In this document: piece by piece, positions 7,971-15,299 of the stretch
Position numbering within the stretch: position 1 is the stretch's first letter
How the letters are laid out: each line of letters opens with the position of its first letter
Source of the DNA: Candidatus Mediterraneibacter intestinipullorum
GTDB lineage: Bacteria; Bacillota; Clostridia; Lachnospirales; Lachnospiraceae
DNA: 64,000 nt
NCBI GenBank assembly: GCA_019118665.1
Contig: DWYM01000019.1
Coordinates: forward strand, 1 to 64,000
Reading direction: 5' to 3'
Notes under the pieces: model-generated
What the model saw: the letters and a program-made list of their open reading frames with translations, nothing else
What the model was told of the DNA's origin: nothing
Database searches by the model: none
Program-made: the position numbers and the translations under genes

Positions 7971-9644
7971 ATGACAGAGAAAAAGGAAAAGTGGTGGAAA
8001 AACGCGGTCATTTATCAGATCTATCCGAAGAGCTTTCAGGACTCGGATGGGGATGGGTTCGGCGATATCCGCGGTATCATCCAGAGGCTGGATCATCTGG
8101 AGGACCTGGGGATAGACGCGGTGTGGATTTCCCCTATGTACTGTTCCCCGCAGAATGACAATGGGTATGATATTTCCGATTACCAGGATATCGATCCCAT
8201 GTTCGGGACGCTTGCGGATATGGATGAATTGATCGCGGAAGCCGGAAAGAGGAATATCCGTATCATTATGGATCTGGTGCTCAATCACACTTCTGACGAA
8301 CACCGCTGGTTTCTGGAGGCAAAAAAAAGCAGGGACAATCCTTATCACGACTATTATGTATGGCGGGACGGCGAAGAGGGATCATACCCCAATGACATGA
8401 AAGCGGTCTTCGGCGGCCCGGCATGGGAATGGGTACCGGAAGTGAAACAGTATTATTTCCATCAATTCGCCCCGGAACAGCCGGACCTGAACTGGGAGAA
8501 CCCGAAGGTGCGGCGTGAGATCTATGATATGATCCTCTGGTGGATGGAGCGCGGAGCAGGAGGTTTCCGTCTGGATGTGATCGACCAGATTGCCAAAGAG
8601 CCGGATCAGGGCATCACGAACAACGGCCCCAGACTTCATGAATTTCTGAGGGAGTTGAGCCGAGAGACCTTCCAGAAAGGAGATCTGATCACTGTGGGGG
8701 AGGCCTGGGGAGCCACGCCTGAGATCGCGAGGAAATACAGCAATCCAGATGGCAGTGAATTCTCCATGGTATTCCAGTTTGAGCACATCGGGCTGGATCA
8801 GCAGCAGGGAAAGGAAAAATGGGATCTTGCGCCTCTTTCCCTGGTAAAACTGAAAGCATGTCTCGCAAAATGGCAGAATGAACTGTATCAAAATGGGTGG
8901 AACAGCCTGTTCTGGGACAATCATGACCTGCCCCGCATCGTGTCCCGCTGGGGCGATGACAGAAGATACCGCGCGGAATCCGCGAAGATGCTGGCAGCCG
9001 TGCTCCATGGGATGCAGGGCACCCCTTACATCTATCAGGGAGAAGAACTGGGCATGACAAATGTGGTGTTCCCGGACATCAGTGATTACCGGGATGTGGA
9101 GACCACCAATATGTATTATGAGAGACTGGAAGCGGGCTATGAGCGTGAGGACGTGATGCGGTCCATCTATGCCAAGAGCAGGGACAACGCCCGCACGCCC
9201 ATGCAGTGGAGCGGGGGAAAGAATGCCGGGTTTACAACAGGTACGCCGTGGATCTCTGTCAATCCCAATTATACGCAGATCAACGCAGAAGCAGAGAAGG
9301 AAAATCCCGATTCCGTATACCATTTCTATAAGAAGCTGGTGCATTTGCGAAAGGAATACCCGGTCTTCGCGGACGGAGAGTTCCGGCTCCTCCTGCCAGA
9401 GGACGAGAACATCTTTGCCTATACCCGGACAGATAAAGAGAGCCAGATGCTCGTATGCGCGAACTTTACCGGGAAGACAGTGAAGCATCCTCTGTCGGAT
9501 GAGTGGAAAGATGCAAAGATGCTGATCCATAATTACGCGGGAGAGATGGGAGAGGAGCTCAAGCCGTATGAGGCTGCGCTTCTGCTTAAAAGCCGGGCTG
9601 GTGATGACATCTGTGATATTATAGAAGGGAACAGGACATACTAA
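7971..9644 (+). CDS. GH13_31 alpha-glucosidase, likely oligo-1,6-glucosidase
   Basis: The enzyme removes terminal glucose from isomalto- or malto-oligosaccharides in the cytoplasm. It is about 557 residues, full length for the family. It shows the N-terminal barrel motif (VIYQIYPKSFQDSDGDGFGD), the conserved calcium-site-like DSDGDG, nucleophile region GFRLDVI, acid/base VGEAWG, and third acid in FWDNHDLPR. The Val right after the nucleophile Asp is the residue associated with alpha-1,6 preference in this subfamily, where alpha-1,4 enzymes carry Ala or Thr. I chose ATG 7971, seven bases after TGAGGA; ATG 7941, which overlaps the stop of the truncated amylase, is the alternative. The adjacent amylase suggests a former maltodextrin operon. 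Confidence 0.9.
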   Translation: MTEKKEKWWKNAVIYQIYPKSFQDSDGDGFGDIRGIIQRLDHLEDLGIDAVWISPMYCSPQNDNGYDISDYQDIDPMFGTLADMDELIAEAGKRNIRIIMDLVLNHTSDEHRWFLEAKKSRDNPYHDYYVWRDGEEGSYPNDMKAVFGGPAWEWVPEVKQYYFHQFAPEQPDLNWENPKVRREIYDMILWWMERGAGGFRLDVIDQIAKEPDQGITNNGPRLHEFLRELSRETFQKGDLITVGEAWGATPEIARKYSNPDGSEFSMVFQFEHIGLDQQQGKEKWDLAPLSLVKLKACLAKWQNELYQNGWNSLFWDNHDLPRIVSRWGDDRRYRAESAKMLAAVLHGMQGTPYIYQGEELGMTNVVFPDISDYRDVETTNMYYERLEAGYEREDVMRSIYAKSRDNARTPMQWSGGKNAGFTTGTPWISVNPNYTQINAEAEKENPDSVYHFYKKLVHLRKEYPVFADGEFRLLLPEDENIFAYTRTDKESQMLVCANFTGKTVKHPLSDEWKDAKMLIHNYAGEMGEELKPYEAALLLKSRAGDDICDIIEGNRTY

Positions 9645-9672
9645 GACAAGTCTGTCTTTCAGGAGGGATCGC

Positions 9673-10218
9673 ATGAAGAAGATATTGTTTTTGATCATTG
9701 ATATGCAGAATGGATTTGTCAACGAGCATACGGAAGGGCTTGATAAGAAAATATTGGATTTCCAGGAGCAGGTCCGGGATAAGGTACTCACTGCCGGAAC
9801 CCGGTATGTCAATCATGAGCATACGGCGTGCTATGTGTTCGAAGGATGGAAATCCTGCATGAAAGGGACGGAGGAAGCAGAGGTCATCCCATCCCTCCTC
9901 CCTGTCATGGCCAGGGTGTTTGACAAAGACAAATACAGCTGCTGGAATGATGACATGAGGAAATTTATCCGGGAGCACGGAATCGAAAAGGTCTATTTTG
10001 CCGGAGTAAATACAGGATGCTGTGTGCTGCACAGCGTTCTTGACTGCTATAACGATCTGGTGGACTGTGCGGTCATAGAAAATCTCTGCGGCTCCACTTC
10101 CGGGAAGAGAGAGCATGAGGCGGCGCTGGACGTCCTGCGGAGCTGCATCACGGAAAGCCGGGTAATTTCATTAGAGCGGGCAGTGGAAGAGCTTAGGACA
10201 GGCGGCGTAAGAGCTTAG
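9673..10218 (+). CDS. Isochorismatase-family cysteine hydrolase
   Basis: The 181-residue protein has the Asp-Lys-Cys triad of this superfamily: IIDMQNGF (Asp near residue 10), DKDKYS (Lys near residue 80) and GVNTGCCVLHS (Cys near residue 117). The family includes nicotinamidases and many amidohydrolases of unknown substrate; nothing in the sequence fixes the substrate. ATG 9673 follows AGGAGGGATCGC. The last codons lie inside a 22-bp tandem duplication, so the C-terminal residues and stop are recent. It is 28 bp from the glucosidase and may be co-transcribed with it. A strong promoter and the thrS T-box follow. Confidence 0.85.
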   Translation: MKKILFLIIDMQNGFVNEHTEGLDKKILDFQEQVRDKVLTAGTRYVNHEHTACYVFEGWKSCMKGTEEAEVIPSLLPVMARVFDKDKYSCWNDDMRKFIREHGIEKVYFAGVNTGCCVLHSVLDCYNDLVDCAVIENLCGSTSGKREHEAALDVLRSCITESRVISLERAVEELRTGGVRA

Positions 10219-10229
10219 GACAGGCGGCG
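10189..10229. repeat. 22-bp tandem duplication at the end of the isochorismatase gene
   Basis: The 19-mer GAGCTTAGGACAGGCGGCG occurs at 10189-10207 and again at 10211-10229, period 22. The first copy is read as codons and the second supplies the TAG stop (10216-10218) in another frame. Confidence 0.85.
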
Positions 10230-10242
10230 CGAGAAATCTGTC

Positions 10243-10272
10243 TTGACACACCCCTCTTTGCTGATGTAGAAT
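10243..10272 (+). promoter_or_regulatory. Promoter of the thrS T-box transcript
   Basis: TTGACA (10243-10248), an 18-bp spacer and TAGAAT (10267-10272) form a near-consensus sigma-A promoter just before the T-box stem I. Confidence 0.8.
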
Positions 10273-10279
10273 AAGCGAT

Positions 10280-10565
10280 GTAAGAAAAAGCGTTGATGAG
10301 GACAGTAGGCTGCGCGGTCACCTCAGAGAGAAGCCCATATGGTGGGAGGGCTTTGGTGTTCCGGCTGACTGAAGACCACCTCGGAGCGGCCTTAATACGG
10401 CACGGTGATTCCGTTATCATCACATGAATTGAGCAGGTTTTCCATGGAAAACAAGCAGGGTGGAACCGCGGGAGGAGCATCCCGTCCCTGCAGGGAGTGT
10501 TTCCGTGCGGACATAGATTCAGAGAGTAAGAGGCATTCCGGAAGGGATGTCTTTTCTGTTTTCTG
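10280..10565 (+). ncRNA. T-box leader, threonine specific
   Basis: A T-box riboswitch senses uncharged tRNA and allows thrS transcription when threonine-tRNA is short of amino acid. Stem I begins near 10285 with the conserved GAGGACAGTAG region. The distal loop holds TGGTGGGAG-type sequence. The specifier position GAAGACCACC (10371-10380) reads ACC, a threonine codon matching tRNA-Thr(GGU). The hallmark T-box sequence GGGTGGAACCGCGGG lies at 10458-10472. A terminator hairpin follows at 10528-10564 (AAGAGGCATTCC against GGGATGTCTTTT with a T-rich tail). The stretch between the isochorismatase gene and thrS is fully explained by promoter plus leader. Confidence 0.93.
10528..10564 (+). terminator. 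T-box regulated terminator
   Basis: The stem AGAGGCATTCC/GGGATGTCTTT is followed by TTCTGTTTTCTG. It lies 55 bp after the T-box sequence and 46 bp before the thrS start, as expected for the attenuator arm of the leader. Confidence 0.75.
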
Positions 10566-10610
10566 TATAAGCGCCGGACAGACGATTGCAAGGAAAGGAA
10601 GGAAAAGAAT

Positions 10611-12536
10611 ATGAAGATCACACTGAAAGACGGATCGAGCAAAGAGTATCAGCAGCCCATGAGCGTGTATGACATCGCTCTGGATATCAGCGAGGGGCTG
10701 GCAAGGATGGCGACAGCCGGAGAGGTGGACGGCAGGGTCGTGGACTTAAGGACTGTCATTGACCGGGACTGCGAGCTGAGCATCCTGACATTTAACGATG
10801 AAAAAGGGAAAGGCTCATTCCGCCACACAGCGTCTCATATCATGGCACAGGCGGTCAAGCGCCTGTATCCGGAGACAAAACTGGCGATCGGACCGTCCGT
10901 TGCGGACGGATTCTACTATGACGTGGATCGGGAGACTCCGTTTGTCGCGGAAGATCTGGAGAAGATCGAGGCGGAGATGAAAAAGATCGTCAAAGAGAAT
11001 CTCGAGATCAAACAGTTTACCATGCCGAGAAATGAGGCGATCGAGTACTTTAAGGAGAAAAATGAGGATTATAAGGTGGAACTGATCCAGGATCTTCCGG
11101 AGGATGAGACGATCAGCTTCTATTCACAGGGCGAGTTTACGGACCTGTGCGCGGGACCTCATCTGATGACTACAAAGCCGGTGAAGGCCCTTAAGCTGAC
11201 CAGCCTTGCAGGTGCATACTGGAGAGGTGATGAGCACAATAAGATGCTCCAGAGGATCTACGGCACCGCGTTCCCGAAGAAGGCGGAACTGGAAGAGTAC
11301 CTGACGATGATCGAGGAGGCCAGGAAGCGCGATCACAGGAAGCTCGGAAGAGAGCTTGGACTGTTCATGATGCGCGAGGAGGGACCCGGATTCCCATTCT
11401 TCCTTCCCAACGGCATGGTGCTTAAGAATACGCTTCTTGATTACTGGAGAGAGATCCACCGAAGGGCCGGGTATGTGGAGATCAATACGCCGATCATGCT
11501 GAGCCGCCATCTGTGGGAGACGTCCGGCCACTGGGATCACTACAAAGAGAACATGTATACCACAGTCATTGACGAAGAGGATTTTGCCATCAAGCCGATG
11601 AACTGTCCGGGCGGTATCCTTGTATACGAGTCAGAGCCGCGCTCCTACCGTGACCTTCCCATCCGCATGGGAGAGCTGGGACTGGTGCACCGCCATGAGA
11701 AGTCCGGACAGCTTCACGGCCTGATGCGCGTGCGCTGCTTTACGCAGGATGACGCCCACATCTTTATGATGCCGGAGCAGATCAAAGAGGAGATCAAAGG
11801 CGTTGTGAAACTGATCGATGAAGTTTACAGCCTTTTCGGGTTCAAGTATCATGTGGAGCTTTCCACACGTCCTGAGGACAGCATGGGAAGCGACGAAGAC
11901 TGGAATATGGCCACGGACGCTCTCAGGAGCGCTCTTGAGGACATCGGGCTCTCTTATGTGGTAAATGAAGGAGACGGCGCGTTCTACGGACCGAAGATCG
12001 ACTTCCATCTGGAGGATTCTATCGGAAGGACATGGCAGTGCGGTACGATACAGCTTGACTTCCAGCTTCCGCTGCGGTTCAACCTTGAGTATACAGGAGC
12101 AGACGGAGAGAAGCACAGACCGATCATGATCCACAGGGTGGTATTCGGGTCTATCGAGCGTTTCATCGGGATCCTGATCGAGCACTTTGCGGGCGGATTC
12201 CCGACATGGCTTGCCCCGGTGCAGGTAGAGGTGCTTCCGATCTCTGACAAGCACATGGAGTATGGCATGAAGGTGCTTAACGTCCTGAAGGACGCAGGCA
12301 TCCGCGCTGAGATCGACACCCGCGCGGAGAAGATCGGGTACAAGATCAGAGAGGCGCAGGTGAAGAAGATCCCATATATGCTCGTTGTGGGAGCAAAGGA
12401 AGAAGAGGAGGATAAGGTCTCTGTGAGAAGCAGATTCGCAGGGGATGAAGGACAGCGCGGGCTGGATGAGTTCGTGGCGGATATCAAAGAAGAGATCGCC
12501 GGAAAGGTCAGCAGGAAGCTCGAAAAAGAGGACTGA
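10611..12536 (+). CDS. thrS: Threonyl-tRNA synthetase
   Basis: ThrS charges tRNA-Thr with threonine. The 641-residue protein has the normal layout: TGS domain (residues 1-60), the editing domain with HTASHIMAQA near residue 73, the class II catalytic core (motif 2 around FRNE-like MGELGLVHRHEKSGQLHGL, motif 3 in MIHRVVFGSIERFIG), and the C-terminal anticodon-binding domain. The start ATG 10611 follows AAGGAAGGAAAAGAAT. It is a single-gene T-box unit and converges on aroA with only 20 bp between stops. Confidence 0.97.
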   Translation: MKITLKDGSSKEYQQPMSVYDIALDISEGLARMATAGEVDGRVVDLRTVIDRDCELSILTFNDEKGKGSFRHTASHIMAQAVKRLYPETKLAIGPSVADGFYYDVDRETPFVAEDLEKIEAEMKKIVKENLEIKQFTMPRNEAIEYFKEKNEDYKVELIQDLPEDETISFYSQGEFTDLCAGPHLMTTKPVKALKLTSLAGAYWRGDEHNKMLQRIYGTAFPKKAELEEYLTMIEEARKRDHRKLGRELGLFMMREEGPGFPFFLPNGMVLKNTLLDYWREIHRRAGYVEINTPIMLSRHLWETSGHWDHYKENMYTTVIDEEDFAIKPMNCPGGILVYESEPRSYRDLPIRMGELGLVHRHEKSGQLHGLMRVRCFTQDDAHIFMMPEQIKEEIKGVVKLIDEVYSLFGFKYHVELSTRPEDSMGSDEDWNMATDALRSALEDIGLSYVVNEGDGAFYGPKIDFHLEDSIGRTWQCGTIQLDFQLPLRFNLEYTGADGEKHRPIMIHRVVFGSIERFIGILIEHFAGGFPTWLAPVQVEVLPISDKHMEYGMKVLNVLKDAGIRAEIDTRAEKIGYKIREAQVKKIPYMLVVGAKEEEEDKVSVRSRFAGDEGQRGLDEFVADIKEEIAGKVSRKLEKED

Positions 12537-12556
12537 CTGATCCGGCGGGTCCGGAC

Positions 12557-13846
12557 TTACAGCAGCTGCTCAAAGGTGTCGTAAAAGGTCGGATATGACA
12601 CATCCACACATTTACTGTCCAGTATTTTTGTCTTGCCCTCAGCGACAAGCGCGGCGATACTGAAAGCCATAGCGATACGGTGGTCAAGAAGTGTGTGGAT
12701 GGACGCGCCTTTCAGGCTCCCGCCGTTGACGATCATACCGTCTGGGGTGGGAGTGGCATTGCAGCCCATTGCTTTTAAATTGTCTGTGACGGTCTCGATG
12801 CGGTCTGTCTCTTTGACTTTCAGCTCTGCCGCGTCTTTGATGACGGTCCTTCCCTCTGCCACGGCGGCCATGACAGCGATCACCGGGATCTCGTCGATAA
12901 GCGTGGGAATGATATCCCCCTCAATGGTGATGCCGTGGAGCCTGCTTGTCTTTACGAGGATGTCTGCGAGCTTTTCGCCGCCCTCAGTGCGCTCGTTGAG
13001 CAGGGTGATATCTCCGCCCATATCTTCGCATACCTTCAGGATGCCGGCGCGGGTCGGATTGATCCCCACATTCTCGATGAGGATCTCAGAATCAGGTACG
13101 ATCAGCCCGGCGGCGATAAAGTAGGCGGCGGATGAAATATCGCCCGGAACTGTGATCTTTTGTCCGTACAGTTCTCTGCATGGACGGATGCTGGCGGTTG
13201 CCTTTGTACTGTCAAGGGCATGGATCGTACGGATATCTGCTCCGAATTCCCTGAGCATCAGCTCGGTGTGGTTACGGGAGAGAGAAGGTTCTGTGACAGA
13301 AGTCTCGCCTTCCGCATATAATCCGGCGAGCAGGAGACATGATTTTACCTGGGCAGAGGCCACAGGAGAATCATAGTGGATGCCTCGCAGGCTGCCCGGA
13401 GCGATGAGAAGCGGCGCGCATCCGTTTCCGGGGATGCTGGTGATATGTGCTCCCATCTGTGTGAGCGGTTCTATGATCCTCTTCATGGGGCGGGAATTCA
13501 GGGATTCGTCTCCTGAGAGTCTGGATCCAAAGGACTGTCCCGCAAGGATGCCGGAAAGAAGGCGGGTAGTAGTGCCGCTGTTGCCCACATCCAGTATATC
13601 ATTTGGAGCGGACAGTCCGTGGAGCCCTCTGCCATGGACGATGACAGCGGAATTTTTTTCTTCTATATCGATCCCCAGCGCGCGGAAGCACCGGATAGTG
13701 GCAAGGCAGTCCGCGCCCTGGAGAAAATTGCGGATTTCTGTGGTCCCATCCGCGATAGAACCGAACATAATACATCTGTGTGAAATTGATTTATCTCCCG
13801 GGACGGAAATTCTTCCCTTCAGCCCGGTCAAACTGCATAATTCCAT
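12557..13846 (-). CDS. aroA: 3-phosphoshikimate 1-carboxyvinyltransferase (EPSP synthase)
   Basis: AroA joins PEP and shikimate-3-phosphate in the sixth step of the shikimate pathway. The 429-residue length is standard. Motifs: GDKSISHRCIMFGSIADG near the N-terminus, the LDVGNSGTTTRLLSG loop that binds the substrates, RPMKRIIEPL, and the C-terminal KVKETDRIETV and DHRIAMAF. The gene lies 27 bp downstream of tyrA on the same strand, so aromatic-pathway steps are co-transcribed. The active site GNSGTTTR with Gly-Thr-Thr-Arg differs slightly from the common GNAGTAMR pattern, which marks the class II-like Firmicute enzymes. Confidence 0.96.
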   Translation of the reverse strand: MELCSLTGLKGRISVPGDKSISHRCIMFGSIADGTTEIRNFLQGADCLATIRCFRALGIDIEEKNSAVIVHGRGLHGLSAPNDILDVGNSGTTTRLLSGILAGQSFGSRLSGDESLNSRPMKRIIEPLTQMGAHITSIPGNGCAPLLIAPGSLRGIHYDSPVASAQVKSCLLLAGLYAEGETSVTEPSLSRNHTELMLREFGADIRTIHALDSTKATASIRPCRELYGQKITVPGDISSAAYFIAAGLIVPDSEILIENVGINPTRAGILKVCEDMGGDITLLNERTEGGEKLADILVKTSRLHGITIEGDIIPTLIDEIPVIAVMAAVAEGRTVIKDAAELKVKETDRIETVTDNLKAMGCNATPTPDGMIVNGGSLKGASIHTLLDHRIAMAFSIAALVAEGKTKILDSKCVDVSYPTFYDTFEQLL

Positions 13847-13873
13847 TTGTATATCCTCTTTCTGTGGTCTTTT

Positions 13874-14971
13874 CTACGTCTCATATACGATATAACGGTA
13901 TTTCTGGAGCAGCTCCGCGGCTTTCGCCGAAGAGCCCTCATCATAAAATTCGATCCGAAGGACTCCTTCTTCAAATTCCCTGTTATGGATGATGCCGATA
14001 TTCTTGATATTGATATTGTTGCTTGCCAGGATCGTGGCGATCGTGGCGATCCCTCCGGCTTCGTCGATGATGTCGCAGTAGACGGCGAACTGTTTCTTGA
14101 TCGGACCGGCGGAGCTGTTAGGCATGGAATCCCTGTAATCCCTGGATGATTCAAAAAGGGAATAGAGAGCGTTTTCATCGCCCGAGTCAACGGCTTTTTT
14201 TGTCTGTTCAAGGGTTTTGATATATTCTCCGAGGATCCGGGAGATATTGCTGCCGTTTTTCAGACAGATCTGCTGCCACATGATGGGAGAGGAAGAGGCT
14301 ATCCTCGTGATATCTTTGAATCCTCCCGCGGCAAGAGCTTTCATCAGTTCATCCTTGGTGTCCGTGTCGCGCACAAAGTTGACCAGGGAGGAAGCGATGA
14401 TATGGGGGAGATGGCTGATCGTTCCCATTATAAGGTCATGCTCTTTGTAGTCCAGTATGACCGGGATGGCTTTCAGAGAAGAAACAAAATTGCGGTAAGA
14501 CTCGACTTTTTCTCCGGAAACCTTGGCGGAAGGCGTCAGGATATAATAGGAGTTCTCGACCAGGTGCGCTTTGGAATTGATAAAGCCGCTTTTTTCTGAT
14601 CCCGCCATGGGGTGTCCCCCGATAAAACATTCCTCCAGGCCGAGCGCGATGACTTCCTCGTGGATAGAAGTCTTTACGCTCCCAACATCTGTGAGGATGC
14701 AGTTGTCTCCTATAAGCTCCTTCAGCTGTGAGAGATAAGCGGTATTGCATGAAACAGGAGCGCATAGGAAAATATAGCTGCATCCCCTGAAATTGTCATC
14801 AATAGATGAGCATGCGGTGTCAATGATCCCCTCCTGCACGGCAAGGGCGAGAGTCTCCCGGCTTTTGTCGTATGCGATGAGTTCATGGTCCGGATAGTAT
14901 TTTCGGATCGCTTTGGCGATAGAACCGCCGATCAGTCCCAGTCCGATAAAACCTGATTTTGATGCTGCCAT
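13874..14971 (-). CDS. tyrA: Prephenate dehydrogenase with C-terminal ACT domain
   Basis: TyrA oxidises and decarboxylates prephenate to 4-hydroxyphenylpyruvate, the committed step to tyrosine. The 365-residue protein begins with the Rossmann motif GFIGLGLIGGSIAKA. The catalytic and substrate region holds DVGSVK and FIGGHPMAGSEKSG, and the helical domain has SHLPHIIA. From about residue 295 an ACT domain (DEAGGIATIATILASNNINI) is seen, the usual seat of tyrosine feedback. The start ATG 14971 is 92 bp from a fitting minus-strand promoter. It precedes aroA in an operon. Confidence 0.95.
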   Translation of the reverse strand: MAASKSGFIGLGLIGGSIAKAIRKYYPDHELIAYDKSRETLALAVQEGIIDTACSSIDDNFRGCSYIFLCAPVSCNTAYLSQLKELIGDNCILTDVGSVKTSIHEEVIALGLEECFIGGHPMAGSEKSGFINSKAHLVENSYYILTPSAKVSGEKVESYRNFVSSLKAIPVILDYKEHDLIMGTISHLPHIIASSLVNFVRDTDTKDELMKALAAGGFKDITRIASSSPIMWQQICLKNGSNISRILGEYIKTLEQTKKAVDSGDENALYSLFESSRDYRDSMPNSSAGPIKKQFAVYCDIIDEAGGIATIATILASNNINIKNIGIIHNREFEEGVLRIEFYDEGSSAKAAELLQKYRYIVYET

Positions 14972-15062
14972 ATATAAGCCGTCCTTTCTGATTTATTACA
15001 GTTTGCAAGTCTTTTTTTGAAGTGCGTCTGTACGGAAATTATTTCTGCATTAACACAGAGAC

Positions 15063-15091
15063 ATTTTAGCACGTTGCATTATAAAAGTAAA
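15063..15091 (-). promoter_or_regulatory. Promoter of tyrA-aroA
   Basis: Read on the minus strand, TTTACT (15091-15086), a 17-bp spacer and TAAAAT (15068-15063) fit a sigma-A promoter. The 328-bp gap 14972-15299 holds this promoter and the divergent one for the EF-G paralogue; I see no other element in it. Confidence 0.65.
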
Positions 15092-15200
15092 CGGCAGAAT
15101 GCCTTTTCCTGAATTGTCAGACAGGACAGGCTGTTTCCATGGGGCTGTTTTTTGACGGTTAGGGGATTCATAAGGAGTATGTGAAAATTACATAAAATAG

Positions 15201-15229
15201 TTGAAATTTGTGAGAAATTTTAGTACAAT
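15201..15229 (+). promoter_or_regulatory. Promoter of the EF-G paralogue
   Basis: TTGAAA (15201-15206), exactly 17 bp, then TACAAT (15224-15229). The ATG follows about 70 bp downstream. Confidence 0.75.
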
Positions 15230-15299
15230 ATACCCATGATAAGCATGAGATGATATTATTGGATCGTGCATATTAACTACATATCAAGGAGGCAGCAGC

